Of a DNA stretch of 64,000 nt, positions 10,678-22,549 are shown piece after piece. Location: NCBI GenBank assembly GCA_020081605.1, contig JAHREC010000062.1:558001-622000 (forward strand), written 5' to 3'. Under the pieces are notes generated by a model. It ran no database searches. It worked only from the letters and a program-made list of their open reading frames with translations, and was not told where the DNA came from. This stretch comes from Albifimbria verrucaria (taxonomy: Eukaryota; Ascomycota; Sordariomycetes; Hypocreales; Stachybotryaceae). The position numbers and the translations under genes are program-made. Position 1 is the first letter of the stretch, and every line of letters starts with the position of its first letter.

Positions 10678-13600
10678 TTATAACCAAATCACTTTAGCTT
10701 CAAAGCCATCCCAATCATTCCATTCTGTCTCTTCCACCTCCTTACCAGTCTGCAAGTCGGTGACCACAATCTGTATTCCCTCGCCGTTTGAAGTGACTCT
10801 TGGCAATGAGAGGCATCCAGCACTCTTGCAACGGTAGCTTTGCGACAACTTTGAGCCTCGCGCAAACCTTTTGTGGTGCCACGTCCAGGGGCCATCCCTA
10901 ATCGTGTCACACGACCAATAAAATCCGGGTTTTCAATAGGATCGGGGTAAGAGACGTTGCTCCGGAGACAAACACATCTATCTGGAAGCTTTCACTTGTG
11001 CATCCCATGTTGAAGATGACTCTGGGTTTCAGCGAACTGCCATTGGCAGTCACGAGCTCCTGCGGTGTGGCTTGGTTGCTCACAACAATCGAAGTGCCTC
11101 CAGTTGGCTTCATTCGTCTGTGAACTCCCATGATATTGGTCTGTATGCTGACAAAATCAGGGGTGGCAGGAGGAGCGTAGAGATAACCGAGTGCCTGTGT
11201 TGGCTTGGCCATGTCACCGATGGTCGTGTACGCATACTTGCGAGGATCCGTATATGACACTGCTGTACCGTTGTTCATAAATGGCTGGAGTGGAAAGTTG
11301 GATGTAAGTTGTTGGTTGGGCTTTTGTCGGAGGTACATCTCCACGATGCGGTCCATGTTGGCGTGATAAGAAAGAAAGATAGGATCAAAAGCTGTATAGG
11401 TGTTATCTGCCATGTCAGGGCCTACCCAGCCGTGGTAATTGTCATGTGCCAGCTCGAAGTTTCCATCGAAGAAAGAGTCTTTTGCAAATGCTGGATACAG
11501 GTTGGGGTCTTGATTGTCCGTAAATGCGCCTATATTGGCCCAGGGCAACCCAGTTATGCCTGTCGAGTCTTCGGCCACGCTATACTTGGGCATGCTTAGA
11601 GCAGATGCAACTTGCTTGTGGTAAGTATCAAATAGGTGGACCTTGTTAACCCAGTCAGGGTTCTTCGGATCTGGTCCCTGGGTGAGCACGGCATACCGCT
11701 CGACATATGGCCCACTTCCGGTCTTGTTTTTCCCATTGTAGGCCAAGGCATGTTTGAGTGGATTGGGGCGTGTCTGACCGGCTGAATTGACGTAAGTGTC
11801 CTCCAAAAAGATGGAGGGCAGACCGGCATGAGGTGAGTTGATGTCGCTAGTGTCAGTGGCAAACCCATTCCAGTATGGGATTGGGAAGTCTATAAGACTT
11901 TCTACGTAACTCAGATAAGCTCGGTGCCAGAAGAATGTGGCCTCTTGATAATGAAGGCACCATTCTGCATGCAACATGCCAAGTTCCTGCCACCTGGACT
12001 CTAGACTACCCACCTTGAGTACAGTCTCCAGCTTTTCGCGATATGTCTGCAACTCTGTGCTCGTTAAGGACAAGATGTCCTTTCGAAGCTTCAAAGGAGG
12101 GTCGCTTGGCACGGGCATTACAGTTTTGGGGCTGATATGATCCTCTGCAGTAATACGGAATCCTTGGTTTGCCCAATTTCTGAGCGTCTCGAGCGCTTCT
12201 TCAGGCCAAAAGTCAGAAGGGTCATCCGTTATCGGCATTGACTTAGAACGTAAGTGCTGATAAATAGTCACTACATTGTATCGAACAGAATCAGGATCTG
12301 AAAGGTCCAAATGCAGCTCCTTGGGTGTCTCTGGGCTCCATTTATCCATGGCGGAAATCCACCATTGCCCTGTCGAGGCTGGGTCAGAAACCCAATACGG
12401 CTTTGCGAATAAATCTTTCACGTTGTCATCCCAGGTTGGATTGGATATTACCCCAGTCTTTTCTTCTTTTGTTTTGGGGGTTTCAATTTGGACTGGACAC
12501 ATTGCTGATTTTGTTATGCCGCTGCGTGGCTCAACACGTCGTTGGCGCATAGCTGGACAACGGGAGGCGATCGCTCGAGGCGCAACATTTTGTGGCTGAA
12601 CGCCTTTCGGAGGTAGGATGTGAGGGTCATAACCATGCAGTGATCCCATCCAGTCCTTGAGAAACTCCAGACCTCGTTGAGGTATGGGATCCAGACCACC
12701 ACTAGTATTCATTTCCACGCCCTGCCAATCACTTGGTATTTCAACGGCGTAAGGAAGCTGGGCACCAAACTCGTCCAGCGGAAGTGGACGGTAGAGCCTT
12801 CGGCGCGATTCAGCGAGCTTCAGGTAATCGGTGACCCCGTCCTGAGTCTTGAGTCTCTTGGTAATCTTGCTGAAGTAGTCTAGCAAAATCTTCTGCAAGT
12901 CGGCTGGCGGAGTGTCGTAGTATAGGAGAAACTGACTCTCTGGACTTTGGGGATCACTAGTAAATGATGACTTGCGGATTTCTGCCACGAATTGCTGCTC
13001 CAAGTCGTAAATAGGGAGCCTGAGGACTCTGTAAGAGACGTGACTGAAGGAGATATCGCATTAAGACACCTCTTCTCCAGCTGTAGACTGGATTGCAAAA
13101 ATCGACCATTAGAATGGCTTGCACAAGCGAATCAGATACCAGTCCTTTGGGGTACTTCTTTCCATTGGACTGGATCTTTTTCTGCATTGACAGAACCCCT
13201 TGTGCATCTTCGATTGACGTTTGCAGGCAGACAAAGGGCACCCCTCGGAGTCTTTCAGTGTTTTTACAAAAGTCGTGGCATTGTACGCAGCAGTCTGCTT
13301 GCCACCCCTAGTGTTCCCATAGGCAGGTGAACGTAGCGTCTCTCGGGTGTCTCTGCAGGCTCGTCATCAATGACCTCTTGGAGAAGGCATAAGCCCAGAC
13401 TTTCAACAGCGGCTTGATACTTTTTCATATCGGCCTTGAAAATCGGTAACATATCCGGCTAGTGACTTCATTAGCAATACGTATGCAAGTTTAGCAGCCA
13501 GTGATGGGGTGTTACCGCAATCTTCTTTCCGTTCTTGAAGCTGAGCTGGCTAAGCAGCTCTTGATTATAAAAGTGGTCATTTGGGATGATGTAAGACTTC

Positions 13601-14675
13601 GCATCACTTGTAGCAGATGCCGCAAAGTTTACCGTAGTAGTGAGGAGCAGATGCGCCATCCACCGATTTATGTTCCTGGGCTGTGCCAATGGGGTCTGGT
13701 TGGAGGTGTCTTTTGGGTCACAAAAGTCGTACTGGACACGCGTTTCATACCAGTCGATGAGAGACTCTTCGACGATGCTCTCTAGCTCTTCTGCCATGCC
13801 CACGTATTTCCCACTCAATGGGGTGTTATCATTGCCAACGAGATAGGGGACCTTCTGAACCATTTCTTTGGTCTCTTTTGAAAGACAGTCTGTGAAGTTA
13901 GGATTCGACGCACTCAGCCAATGGTACCACGGCCTGGACCATCTCACGTTAGTTCCCATCTACAACATTACTCACAAAACTGGAAATCACTTGATGCGAC
14001 TCACGCGTGGATTTCTTTCATGATGGTCGCTCCATTGACATGGCCATTAAAGGGCCCAAGATAAGACGCATCATAAGAGTCGCCGTCTGTGAATGCATCG
14101 GCAGAGTTTCCTTGATATGTCCAATCCCTGTGATCGGCTGCGCCGTTGATTTCTTCTACCTAAAGATTCATCAGCATAGAACATTGGAATCGAGACATGA
14201 TCCGAGACATACTGCATAGAAGTGAAAGACTTTGCCGTCCCAACTGGCTACCTGCAGGAACCCACCTAGAGCTGTTACATTCAGTGGGCCTACTGCGAAG
14301 AATCTCAATGTAGGCTTGTCGCTGCGTGAGATCACTGATAAGAGTCGAACATGAGGCATGAACCAATCCTCTCCAATATCGCTATAGTTGATGTAGGATC
14401 CGTCCCCAACGGCGAATATTTGCATATCATAATTTGTTGAATCCTCTGCAAGATGAGTCAGGATTATGAAAATGATACGTACTACGGCACACATATGGAG
14501 AGCACTCACTAGAGACATCCGAGAGGATTTGATCCAAACACCTATATGAGGTTCTGTCTTTGGCACTAAACCATTGTGCAAAAGTGTCGCCACTTGGTAG
14601 GTCCGCAATGGGGAACTTGGTGTCTTCATCACTACCCTCTTTGCGAGTGAAATGCCTCTTGTAGATAGACGTCAT
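10678..14675 (-). CDS. Very large tyrosinase-like dicopper oxidase with an unrecognised N-terminal half
   Basis: Start MTSIYKRHFTRKEG at 14675; introns near 14516-14453, 14215-14161, 13998-13931 and 13508-13450; last frame ends FEAKVIWL at 10678, roughly 1,200 residues. The C-terminal half has a type-3 copper centre: CuA with MLHAEWCLHYQE (thioether-type C-x-H) and FFWHRAYL, CuB with LAHDNYHGW and LSYHANMDRIVEMY, giving six candidate His ligands. Family members oxidise phenols. The N-terminal 430 or so residues (LRFFAVGPLNVTALGG, FNGHVNGATIMKEIHAPWYH, NINRWMAHLLLTTTVN) fit no tyrosinase domain I know. No signal peptide. The frame breaks at about 13320, 13245, 13030-13060 and 10840, possibly from missing bases. 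It is divergent from the 404-residue protein gene. Confidence 0.78.
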
Positions 14676-15641
14676 AGCCACGACTGCTGTAGATGTTTGA
14701 TGTTACAAGAAGGGCGCAGAGACGAGGAGAAGAGAGGACTAAAACACAAGATGCATTGTGGCCCAAAGATCGAAGATTTGTTCGAAAGGTGCGAATTGAA
14801 GAACCTATTTACAATGACCCATGAAGCCGTATGGCCTGCTGTTTCTCGTTGTTTTGGTGTTCCTTGGCAGTCTGTTCCTCTGTCAGATCACGAAGCGGTC
14901 TAGAACTCAGCCTGAATCCTCGTCATGAAACACTCCATCAATTGAATATTCAGCTGCTCTCTCAACGCCACTCTTGCAAAGAGCGAGTAGGAAGCTTCTC
15001 ACACCCTCCCGAAATGGATGGAATAGCCCGGTCTGGAGGAGGCTGAGCTGGGGAGGAAGAGTTAAACTGGCATTAGTCACTGCAATAGCTGCAAGAAATT
15101 AATGTTGTATGGAGTAATTACTATGGTGGATTTGTTCTAGCCGTAGACTATTGAGATAGTACAGTGATCCTAGGGCCTATAGGACTCGTCAGAAAATGAT
15201 TGACCAATGACTATGCAACACTTGGGGCCACTAGAGGTGGCTGTCTCGCAATTGAGCAGGGAGCAGCCTAGATTCTAACGTTGTGTCGAGGATGAAACAC
15301 CACCCCGGATGGCACCTCAGCCAGCCACAGTCCAACCAACTCCAATAGTATCTGCAGTAGCGACACGTCTAGAACAGCTTGGCCTTCTCGGACCGTGCCG
15401 CAACGGCAATACTGTGTCCAGTGGAACATACACGTACGAGGAACTGCGGAGTAATGCGATTCTAGACATCCCGTGTTGCCTACAATGCTGGATGTTGGGA
15501 AACTATTTTAATGTTTCCTTAGCCCTCTGTTCAATCGCGAGGGTATAGCCACACAAACAGACGAACAGTTTTTATCTGAGTGATAGCTACCGACACCCTA
15601 CACATTTCTCACATCCATTGCATTTTTCCCATTCCAATAAG
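14676..15641. promoter_or_regulatory. Shared divergent promoter region
   Basis: These 966 bases separate the start codons of two head-to-head genes, the tyrosinase-like gene (minus) and the 404-residue protein gene (plus). No other gene is supported here. No specific operator can be named from sequence alone. The arrangement would allow common regulation. Confidence 0.45.
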
Positions 15642-17133
15642 ATGTCTTTCAGTGCCGCTACTATACCCGCATTCAGGCCTCCGGCCAACTTGGATGACTT
15701 TACGGAGGAAACCAGGAAGATTTGGTCGGAGAAGTATATAGCTATGTGGATGGATGGGGAGATCAAGTAAACTATTCTTGATTCATTGCAACGCCATCTT
15801 TGTTAACATTTTACAAGTGCCGATAAAACTGTGGTTTCTCCGGGACGAACTGTCTTGACTCAGTATTTTAATGGAACTGTCACCCCTTTCAACGTGGCAC
15901 AGACCCCATCTCCGGCAAAATGGAAGGCCTTTCCTAAGCTAGTGAGTCCGAGGAAGCCTTGGCAATAGTTGGGACCTCTCCTTGCTAACATGAAGTAGGT
16001 AGCATCAGCTTACAGCGGCACGCCTCTCCGTTGGCAGGTTGCAGATGCAAGTCGAATGTTTCAGGATGAATATCTTGAGTGGTCAGTGAACCGAAATGAT
16101 GATGACGAAATCATAAATGCTGAGTTCACTTGCGAGGGACCGGAAGTACGTCTCAAAATGCAAACAACTTTAGGTTCCTATATTACAAGCTCCTAACCAT
16201 TTTCTCTTAGTACTGGCAAGTGTTCGCCAGCTACCAAAAGGAAGACTTTCTCAAGAAAGTTCGCGAAATGAATCCAGAACGCGCCAATGACATGAATGAT
16301 AGCGACTTCTTCCTCAAAGATCCCAAGACTGGCGCTGAGGTTTACAATCCTTACAATTACTGGAACATCTGGTCCACATCGGGAAGCATCTGCCACCTTA
16401 TTCAGCCAAACAACACTCTTGGTGCTGAAATCGATATTGCCGCGCAAGCTACGGTAATCCGTGGAAAGGACGGCAAGCCTGTTACGGATGGAAATCAGCT
16501 CATTCTATGCTCCAAATATGGCAATCCGGGTCGAAACTCGGACCCCACGGTAAGAATGCCAGTGCTTGCACTAATCTCCTCTTTATCTCTTTGCAGAACA
16601 AGACATATAGATATGTGAAAGGGCTGGTTTTACAAATGACTAACATGCATTAGATTGGAGCTACTGTTAACACACTTGCCCGAGGTGGTCAGAGTGTCTC
16701 TGTGGCCGATCCCGTTGCCCTCTACATCAACTCGGTTGACTGGTCCAACTTCATGTACGACACCGTTGACACCGACGGCGAGGCAGAACAAGCCAACTTG
16801 ATCCCCATTCCCAACCCACAGGAGGTCTTTAAGTGCATTAGAGGTGATTTGTACGGCCAGCCCAAGGGTGCCGGTCAGGGACTTCGTCTGCATGTAAAGG
16901 TACCAGATGGAGTCAAGGGCAAGGACGGCCAGCAACTGAACGTCAGTAACATTTACGACACTTCTACGAACTATCATATACGATATGCTGCTCAGATTGC
17001 CGATTATGTCACCATGGCTGTTTCGGTGGTTACATTACAAGGCGAGGCGGCTGCTCCCCAGCCTTGCTATGACCCTCAAGCAGCCACCAACCTTCGTGTG
17101 AACCCGAAGAAGAACAAGCACAAGTTCCTTTAG
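15642..17133 (+). CDS. Conserved protein of unknown function, 404 residues
   Basis: Five exons (15642-15766, 15818-15941, 15999-16145, 16211-16549, 16654-17133) join in phase to 405 codons including the stop, with clean GT-AG introns and no frame break. Start MSFSAATIPAFRPP. Strongly patterned stretches suggest a conserved enzyme-like or binding family: VSPGRTVLTQYFNG, EYLEWSVNRN, EFTCEGPEYW, YNPYNYWNIWSTSG, CHLIQPNNTLGAEIDIAAQA, NSDPTIGATVNTLARGG. No signal peptide or membrane helix. I recall similar sequences as hypothetical proteins but can give no function. It is head-to-head with the tyrosinase-like gene and convergent with the epoxide hydrolase, so a role in the same metabolism is an inference. 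Confidence 0.85.
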
Positions 17134-17506
17134 AAGAATGACACGTTTGTATTTTTATGCAATCAATGAATAGGGTACGTTATGTAGTTCATGAAATTCG
17201 TTCATCAGCGAGTCTACAAGAGTGCTGCACTATAGGAGCCACTGATGGTGATAAATAATTATAACACCTGATCAATTCTGCCCTAGACTGTTGAAAGCTA
17301 TCCGGTCACGACAACGATCATTGAACATTTAAAATTGAAGCTGTTCCATATTCATAAGAGCAGAAGCCAAAGTTACCAGTCACAATGTCACAGCGTAACA
17401 AACCGCTGTTCACAAAAATACCCATTACTTGACACCAAGCTTGTCTATTGCCAACTCGCCTCTATAATGATACAACCAATAGAATTACAGTATATATTCC
17501 AAAGAT
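17134..17506. other. Convergent 3' flank, no gene seen
   Basis: AT-rich 373 bases between two converging genes; nothing recognised. Confidence 0.6.
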
Positions 17507-18561
17507 TTACTTCAACTTGGCCACCTCCAATACAGCATCGATAAAAGCCTGCGGCTTCTCCTGCGGGAGGTTGTGGCCCGCATCAGGCACCTGGTGGTGC
17601 TTCCTTGGCCCAGTGAAATGCGAGGCAGAAGACGTTCCATCGGTAGGCGGGAAGTTTCCATCTGCCAATCCATCTAGAGTGACAGCCGGAACGGTAATTG
17701 GAGGTTGCTTCAGCAGCTTTCGCTCCAACTCTGCGTAAGCAGGGTCACCTGGCGCATAAAGCAGGCGGTGCTTGTAGACATGGGTGACGATGCTCACATA
17801 GTCTGGGTTGACAAATGTCTCAGCAGCTCTGTCGAGGTCGGCCTCGGTGTAGTTCCATCGAGGAGAGTTCTTGTCCCAGACTACCCTGGCAATGTCTTTC
17901 GGGTGCTCCGCCAGGGCAGATTCACCACGAGGGGTCAGGAAGTAGTAAAAGTACCAGAAACCAGCCTCAATCTTTGCGTCCAACGGGACCCAAGCCTTGG
18001 ACAGGTCCTGGATCAAGTAGCTGTTGACAGAGACAAGACCCTGGCACCGCTCCGGCCACAAGGCAGCAGCAACGTTGGCTCCTCAGCCACCCCAATCGTA
18101 GCCAGCAAAGATGGCCTTCTTAATCTTGAGCGCATCGAGAAGCTCGATGATGTCGTAGCCCAAAGCCGCCTGTTCGCCGGAGCGGAAAGTGTCTGTATGG
18201 AGGAACGTGGTTGGGCCGTTTCCTCGAAGGTAAGGGACAATCACACGATATCCTTTCTTAACGAGGGCGGGAGCTACTTCAGTGTAGCTGTGAATGTCAT
18301 AAGGCCATCCGTGGAGAAGCAGCACGACCTGTCCCTTCTTAGGTCCGGCTTCATAATATGTCACCTGAAGACGAGTGGTGTTGACCTGCTGGAGAGGTTC
18401 CAATCTAGGGGGCCGCCTTTGTCGTGTGTTCCTGGCGAAAGTTCGAGGTTTGCTGCTCTGGCATCTAGTTGTGTAAGAACATCGCCCTTTGAAATAGAGG
18501 CAGCAAATGTGGCGGGAGCAAGTGCCACAAGGGCGAGGATGGTATCAAACGATAGCTTCAT
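17507..18561 (-). CDS. Secreted epoxide-hydrolase-like alpha/beta hydrolase with an in-frame stop
   Basis: Start MKLSFDTILALVALAPATFA at 18561 is a signal peptide. The body is a soluble epoxide-hydrolase-type fold: oxyanion motif LLHGWPYDIHS (HGxP), nucleophile elbow FAGYDWGG (catalytic Asp), a lid with two-Tyr-type segments (GFWYFYYFLTP), and PDAGHNLPQEKP with the catalytic His. Hydrolysis of an epoxide to a diol is the family reaction. Two lesions: one missing base in a C run near 18410 (the span is one base short of 352 codons), and TGA at 18083-18085 directly after the nucleophile elbow with the same frame continuing as GANVAAALWPERC; CGA (Arg) is the likely ancestor. If the TGA is real the enzyme is dead. 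Confidence 0.82.
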
Positions 18562-19728
18562 GATGGTTGAGAGTGAGCTACTGGTTCGAGAGTGGTTCTT
18601 CAACTTATCGAGAGGCGATGCATCAATTTATGCTTTTCAAATGCCATGTTCTCTCACTTAGATTGACCTCAACCCCATGAGGGCTGTATCCATGTACACC
18701 TAGGTTGTAAGGAGCCATTCACCCGGTGATCCCGTTGCGCCATACACTGACTTGTTTAGACTGCGGGTGAAAGCCGCAAGTTGGGAGCAGTGGCGGCCGC
18801 CTGTGCATACGTAAGGAACCTTGGGACTGCCGGTAAGATGGTAAGACGCGCTTAGGGCTGAATCGATCTGCGGGCAATGCACCCCAGCCAAGATTGGCTC
18901 TTGTTTAATGAAGGTGAGATGCGGTAGGCCGTGAGAACTAAGGCGAGGAAAATTGCCGGAATAGGAAAGTCTACGGAATGGCACAGCCTCGCGTGATTCC
19001 AAACAGTGCCGGGATCCGCGGAATTGGTTCGACGGTTAGTTTGTTGCCAAGAGTGACAGGCTTTGAGGGTTATAAAAGCTTGTGTTAATGGATCTAAGGT
19101 TGGATATGAGGCCGTTGTTGCCGTAGGCTAATTGCGATGAGAGTCCATTGCTGGATTTAATCAGCGGTGGTCAGCATATAGTTGCACCAATGAACAGATA
19201 TTATTGGGATATTCGCAATTAAAGTAAGGTATTAGATCTTAACCCTAACTTTTATCCTTCTTCTTCGGGTATAAGCCACTTTCGAACTATGCACAGGCAG
19301 TTCATGAATCCCGATTCTATGGGTATTGAGTATAGGGTGGCTCAAGGCTGAGGTGACAAGCACCAGACGTTATGAATAGTTTACAACTTCGAAACGAATC
19401 TTATTTCAAGATGGAGAATACAGCAATTAAATAATGTAAAACCAACCAAAGAATAATAAAGAAAAAAAAGAAAAGGAAGAAACCAAAAATTCATATACAG
19501 GCAACTGTAAGACTGCGGCTCCTCACCCACCCCAACTCAACTCAACTAAGGAGCCAACAGAGGAGAGACCTCCAGCTGTCCCAATTGGGAATTTTTAGCT
19601 GTGTTGCTGGTGTGACGTAACTTTGACTTTTCTCTCCCACCAACACTTCGCTTCACTTCACTTTACTTCACCTCTGCACCATTCCAACTCCAATCAGGAC
19701 TGCTCCATAAGAGCGAGCTGCAGCTGCG
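18562..19728. other. Intergenic, divergent promoters
   Basis: Separates the minus-strand epoxide hydrolase from the plus-strand Cwf19 gene. A TATA-like CATAAAT lies on the minus strand about 65-70 bases upstream of the hydrolase start. No coding region supported. Confidence 0.5.
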
Positions 19729-21903
19729 ATGGACGGCCTCGACGAGTTTGAGAAGACGCTGGCAGCGGACAAGGCAGAGCGTGAGCGGTCGGAGCGCGAC
19801 CGTGAGGACAGGCGCAATCGCAAGCACAGACACCACCACCGCGACCGCGACGCAGACGACAAAGACAGAGACAGACGGAGAGATGACGATCGCCGCGATA
19901 GAGATAGGCACAGGGACAGGGATGGTCGCAAGGACGGCGACGAGGAAAGGCATAGGCATAGGCGACATCGCGACGACGACGAGCACAGGCACCGCCGGCA
20001 CCGCGATGACGAGGATGAAGGCCACAGACACAAGCGATCTCGCCATTCGCGTGACGACGACAACGATGAAGCTCGCTCAAGTCGCCGTCATCATGACCGA
20101 CACCACAAGACGGCCGATGCCAAAGAAGATCTCCCCATCCCCGACGAGGAGAAGCCCCAAATCAAAACCCCGTCGATACCAGCAAGCCACTCCAGCGAGA
20201 CGCCTGGATGACAGCGCCATCAGCTCTAGACATCGAATACGTCAACCGTCGCGAAAAGGCAGAAAAGCCCGCCCCTCCCCTCAGAGCCCAAGCGCGTCAT
20301 CCACAAACGGGAGCTCAACAGCACCCATCTCGAGGAGCTCAACGCCGGCGGCGCCTCCGTCGCAGACGTCGCTGTGCCCAAGGCTGTCAGCTATACCTTT
20401 GGCGACGCTGGTTCGTCCTGGCGCATGACCAAGCTCAAGGCTGTGTACACGGCCGCGGAGGAGAGCGGACGGCCGATTGAGGAGGTCGCAATAGAGCGGT
20501 ACGGTAGCTTGGAGGACTTTGACGAGGCGAGGGAGGAGAAGGAGGAAATGGAGAGGAGAAATATCTATGGTCAGGGATATGTGGGCAAGGAGAAACCGAC
20601 AGGCGAGCTGCACCGCGAGCGCATCAAAAACTCCCGCGGCCACCAAGAACCACCCGCTGAGCCAATTCAGGGCACCGTGGTCCCTGATCAAACCGCGCCT
20701 GTCCCCGCGCCTGCTGTCACCGACCAGACCACCCTCAACCGTCTACGCGCACAGATGATGAAGGCCAAGCTCCGCCGCGCCCCAACGCCGCGCAACTCGA
20801 GGAGGAGTACAACCGTGCCGCGGCCGGCTTCGTCGCGAACCCCGCCCCCACCGAAGCCGTCGTGCTCGGCGTCATGGAGAACCGCCAGCTCGCCGGCACC
20901 CGCGCCGAGGTCAAGGCCGTGGACACGCGCCGCGGCCGCGAGCGCGGCACCGTCGAGGAGAACACGGACATGTCCATCGCCGACATGGTGCGCGAGGAGC
21001 GCCGCACCAGAGGCCAGGCCGGCGGCGAGGGCATGCGTCTGGCGGAGCGCATCGCCAAGGACGGCCGCTACGACGACAACCTCGACTACATGGACGAGAA
21101 CGCCGAGAAGCTCGCCCGCCGCGTCCACAAGTCGGAGCTGAACCTCAAGAACACCGCCGTCGCCGACTTCCAGAAGATGTCGCGCATCCTCGACAACTGC
21201 CCCTCTGCCACCATGAGGACCGCAACCCCCGCACCACCCGCCGCCCCCGTCGTCTCCCTCGCCACGCGCGTCTTCCTCACCCTCCCCACGCTGCCCGAGG
21301 TCAGCCCCGGCGGCGCAGTCGTCGTCCCGCTCTCCCACCGCACAAACCTGCTCGAGTGCGACGACGACGAGTGGGAGGAGCTGCGCAACTTCATGAAGAG
21401 CCTGACGCGCATGTACGCTGACCAGGGCCGCGACGTGCTCTTCTACGAAAACGCCGTGGCGCCGCACCGCCATCCGCACGCCGCCCTCGTGGCCGTCCCG
21501 ATCCCCTACGAAGACGGCGCCACTGCCCCGCGCACTTCCGCGAGGCCTTCCTCTCGTCCGACGAGGAGTGGTCACAGCACCGCAAAATCATCGACACCGG
21601 CGCCGCCGCGCGCAACGGCCTCGGACGTGCCGCGTTCCGCCGATCCCTAGCCAAGGAGATGCCCTACTTCCACGTATGGTTCTCCCTCGACGGCGGCCTC
21701 GCCCACATCGTCGAAGACGCCGGGCGGTGGCCCCGCGGGACCTTTTCGCGCGAGAAGTCATCGGCGGCATCGTCGACGCAGAACCGCACATCATCAAGAA
21801 ACAAGGACGGTGGACACGCGGCGCCGATGGCGACCGTGTTGAGGCTTTCCGGAAGGGGTGGCGGAAGTACGACTGGACGCGGATGTTGGCCGAGGAGGCG
21901 TGA
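19729..21903 (+). CDS. cwf19: Cwf19/CwfJ-family spliceosome-associated protein
   Basis: The start MDGLDEFEKTLAADKAER leads into a long Arg/Asp/His-rich low-complexity region (about residues 18-130), then SYTFGDAGSSWRM and MADMVREERR-like linker, then the two CwfJ C-terminal domains: a HIT-like part (APVVSLATRVFLTLPTLP, HRTNLLECDDDEWEELRNF, YADQGRDVLFYENAV) and the end domain (EMPYFHVWFSLDGGL, IIKKQGRWTRG, WRKYDWTRML). In yeasts and animals the family works in late splicing and intron-lariat turnover in the nucleus. The frame breaks near 20205, 20275, 20780, 21198-21230, 21527 and 21733, mostly in C or G runs; all are explained by missing bases. An indispensable gene with so many breaks points to sequence error, not decay. 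Very GC-rich. Confidence 0.85.
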
Positions 21904-22549
21904 GTGTTGAGAGTTGGACTGGGACAGATAGCTGCGTGTGGTTTGTAGACGTGGGCTTGTTCCTGTAGAGGCTGTGGAGGAGTATATGTCTCGATGTATA
22001 GAGATGATGAATATTTATGTTATGACTACGGGTGTGGGATATGTTGGTAGCCGAGTGACTCGTTATAAAGACGTAGTTGAAAACACCACAAAATAACCAG
22101 TACTATCCACAATCCTGGTGGAATTATTCATCTATCACGTCGTAACAGGAACGATACAGGATTGCCCACTATCACCATAATCTCCACAACCTCACAGCTA
22201 TTATCCGACTTACATCCGACTCAGTCCATCCCTACTCTCACATCACCTCATCCGCCAGATTTAGAATCTCAACTCACTGCATTATTCTTCACAAGCTAGG
22301 TCTCAAACCTACCATCTAATTATACAACCAGCACGCAGCGCCTTTCACGAATCAGGCGCTGCTAGGTTCACCATCTGGTTCAACCCTCCCTCCTGGCACT
22401 TGTCGTCAAGCTAATGATACATATTAAACATTCATCCAAAGCATTCGTCCTTTAGTCTCCCATATAAACCAACCGTGGATCCGCCCCTCCATAACGCCGT
22501 ATTCACCGTCACCGTATTAAGACATTATCCACCTCTTTGCCTGGGTAGC
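21904..22549. other. Convergent 3' flank, no gene seen
   Basis: AT-richer 646 bases between converging genes. Nothing recognised. Confidence 0.6.

Noticed and set aside
5731..18085. Repeat-induced point mutation as the source of the two TGA codons
   Set aside because: The likely changes are not at CpA sites (one CpC on the opposite strand, one CpG), and neighbouring sequence is not TA-skewed.
20688..21575. A 295-codon frame on the minus strand over CWF19
   Set aside because: The region is extremely GC-rich, which opens all frames; the plus strand encodes the conserved CwfJ domains.
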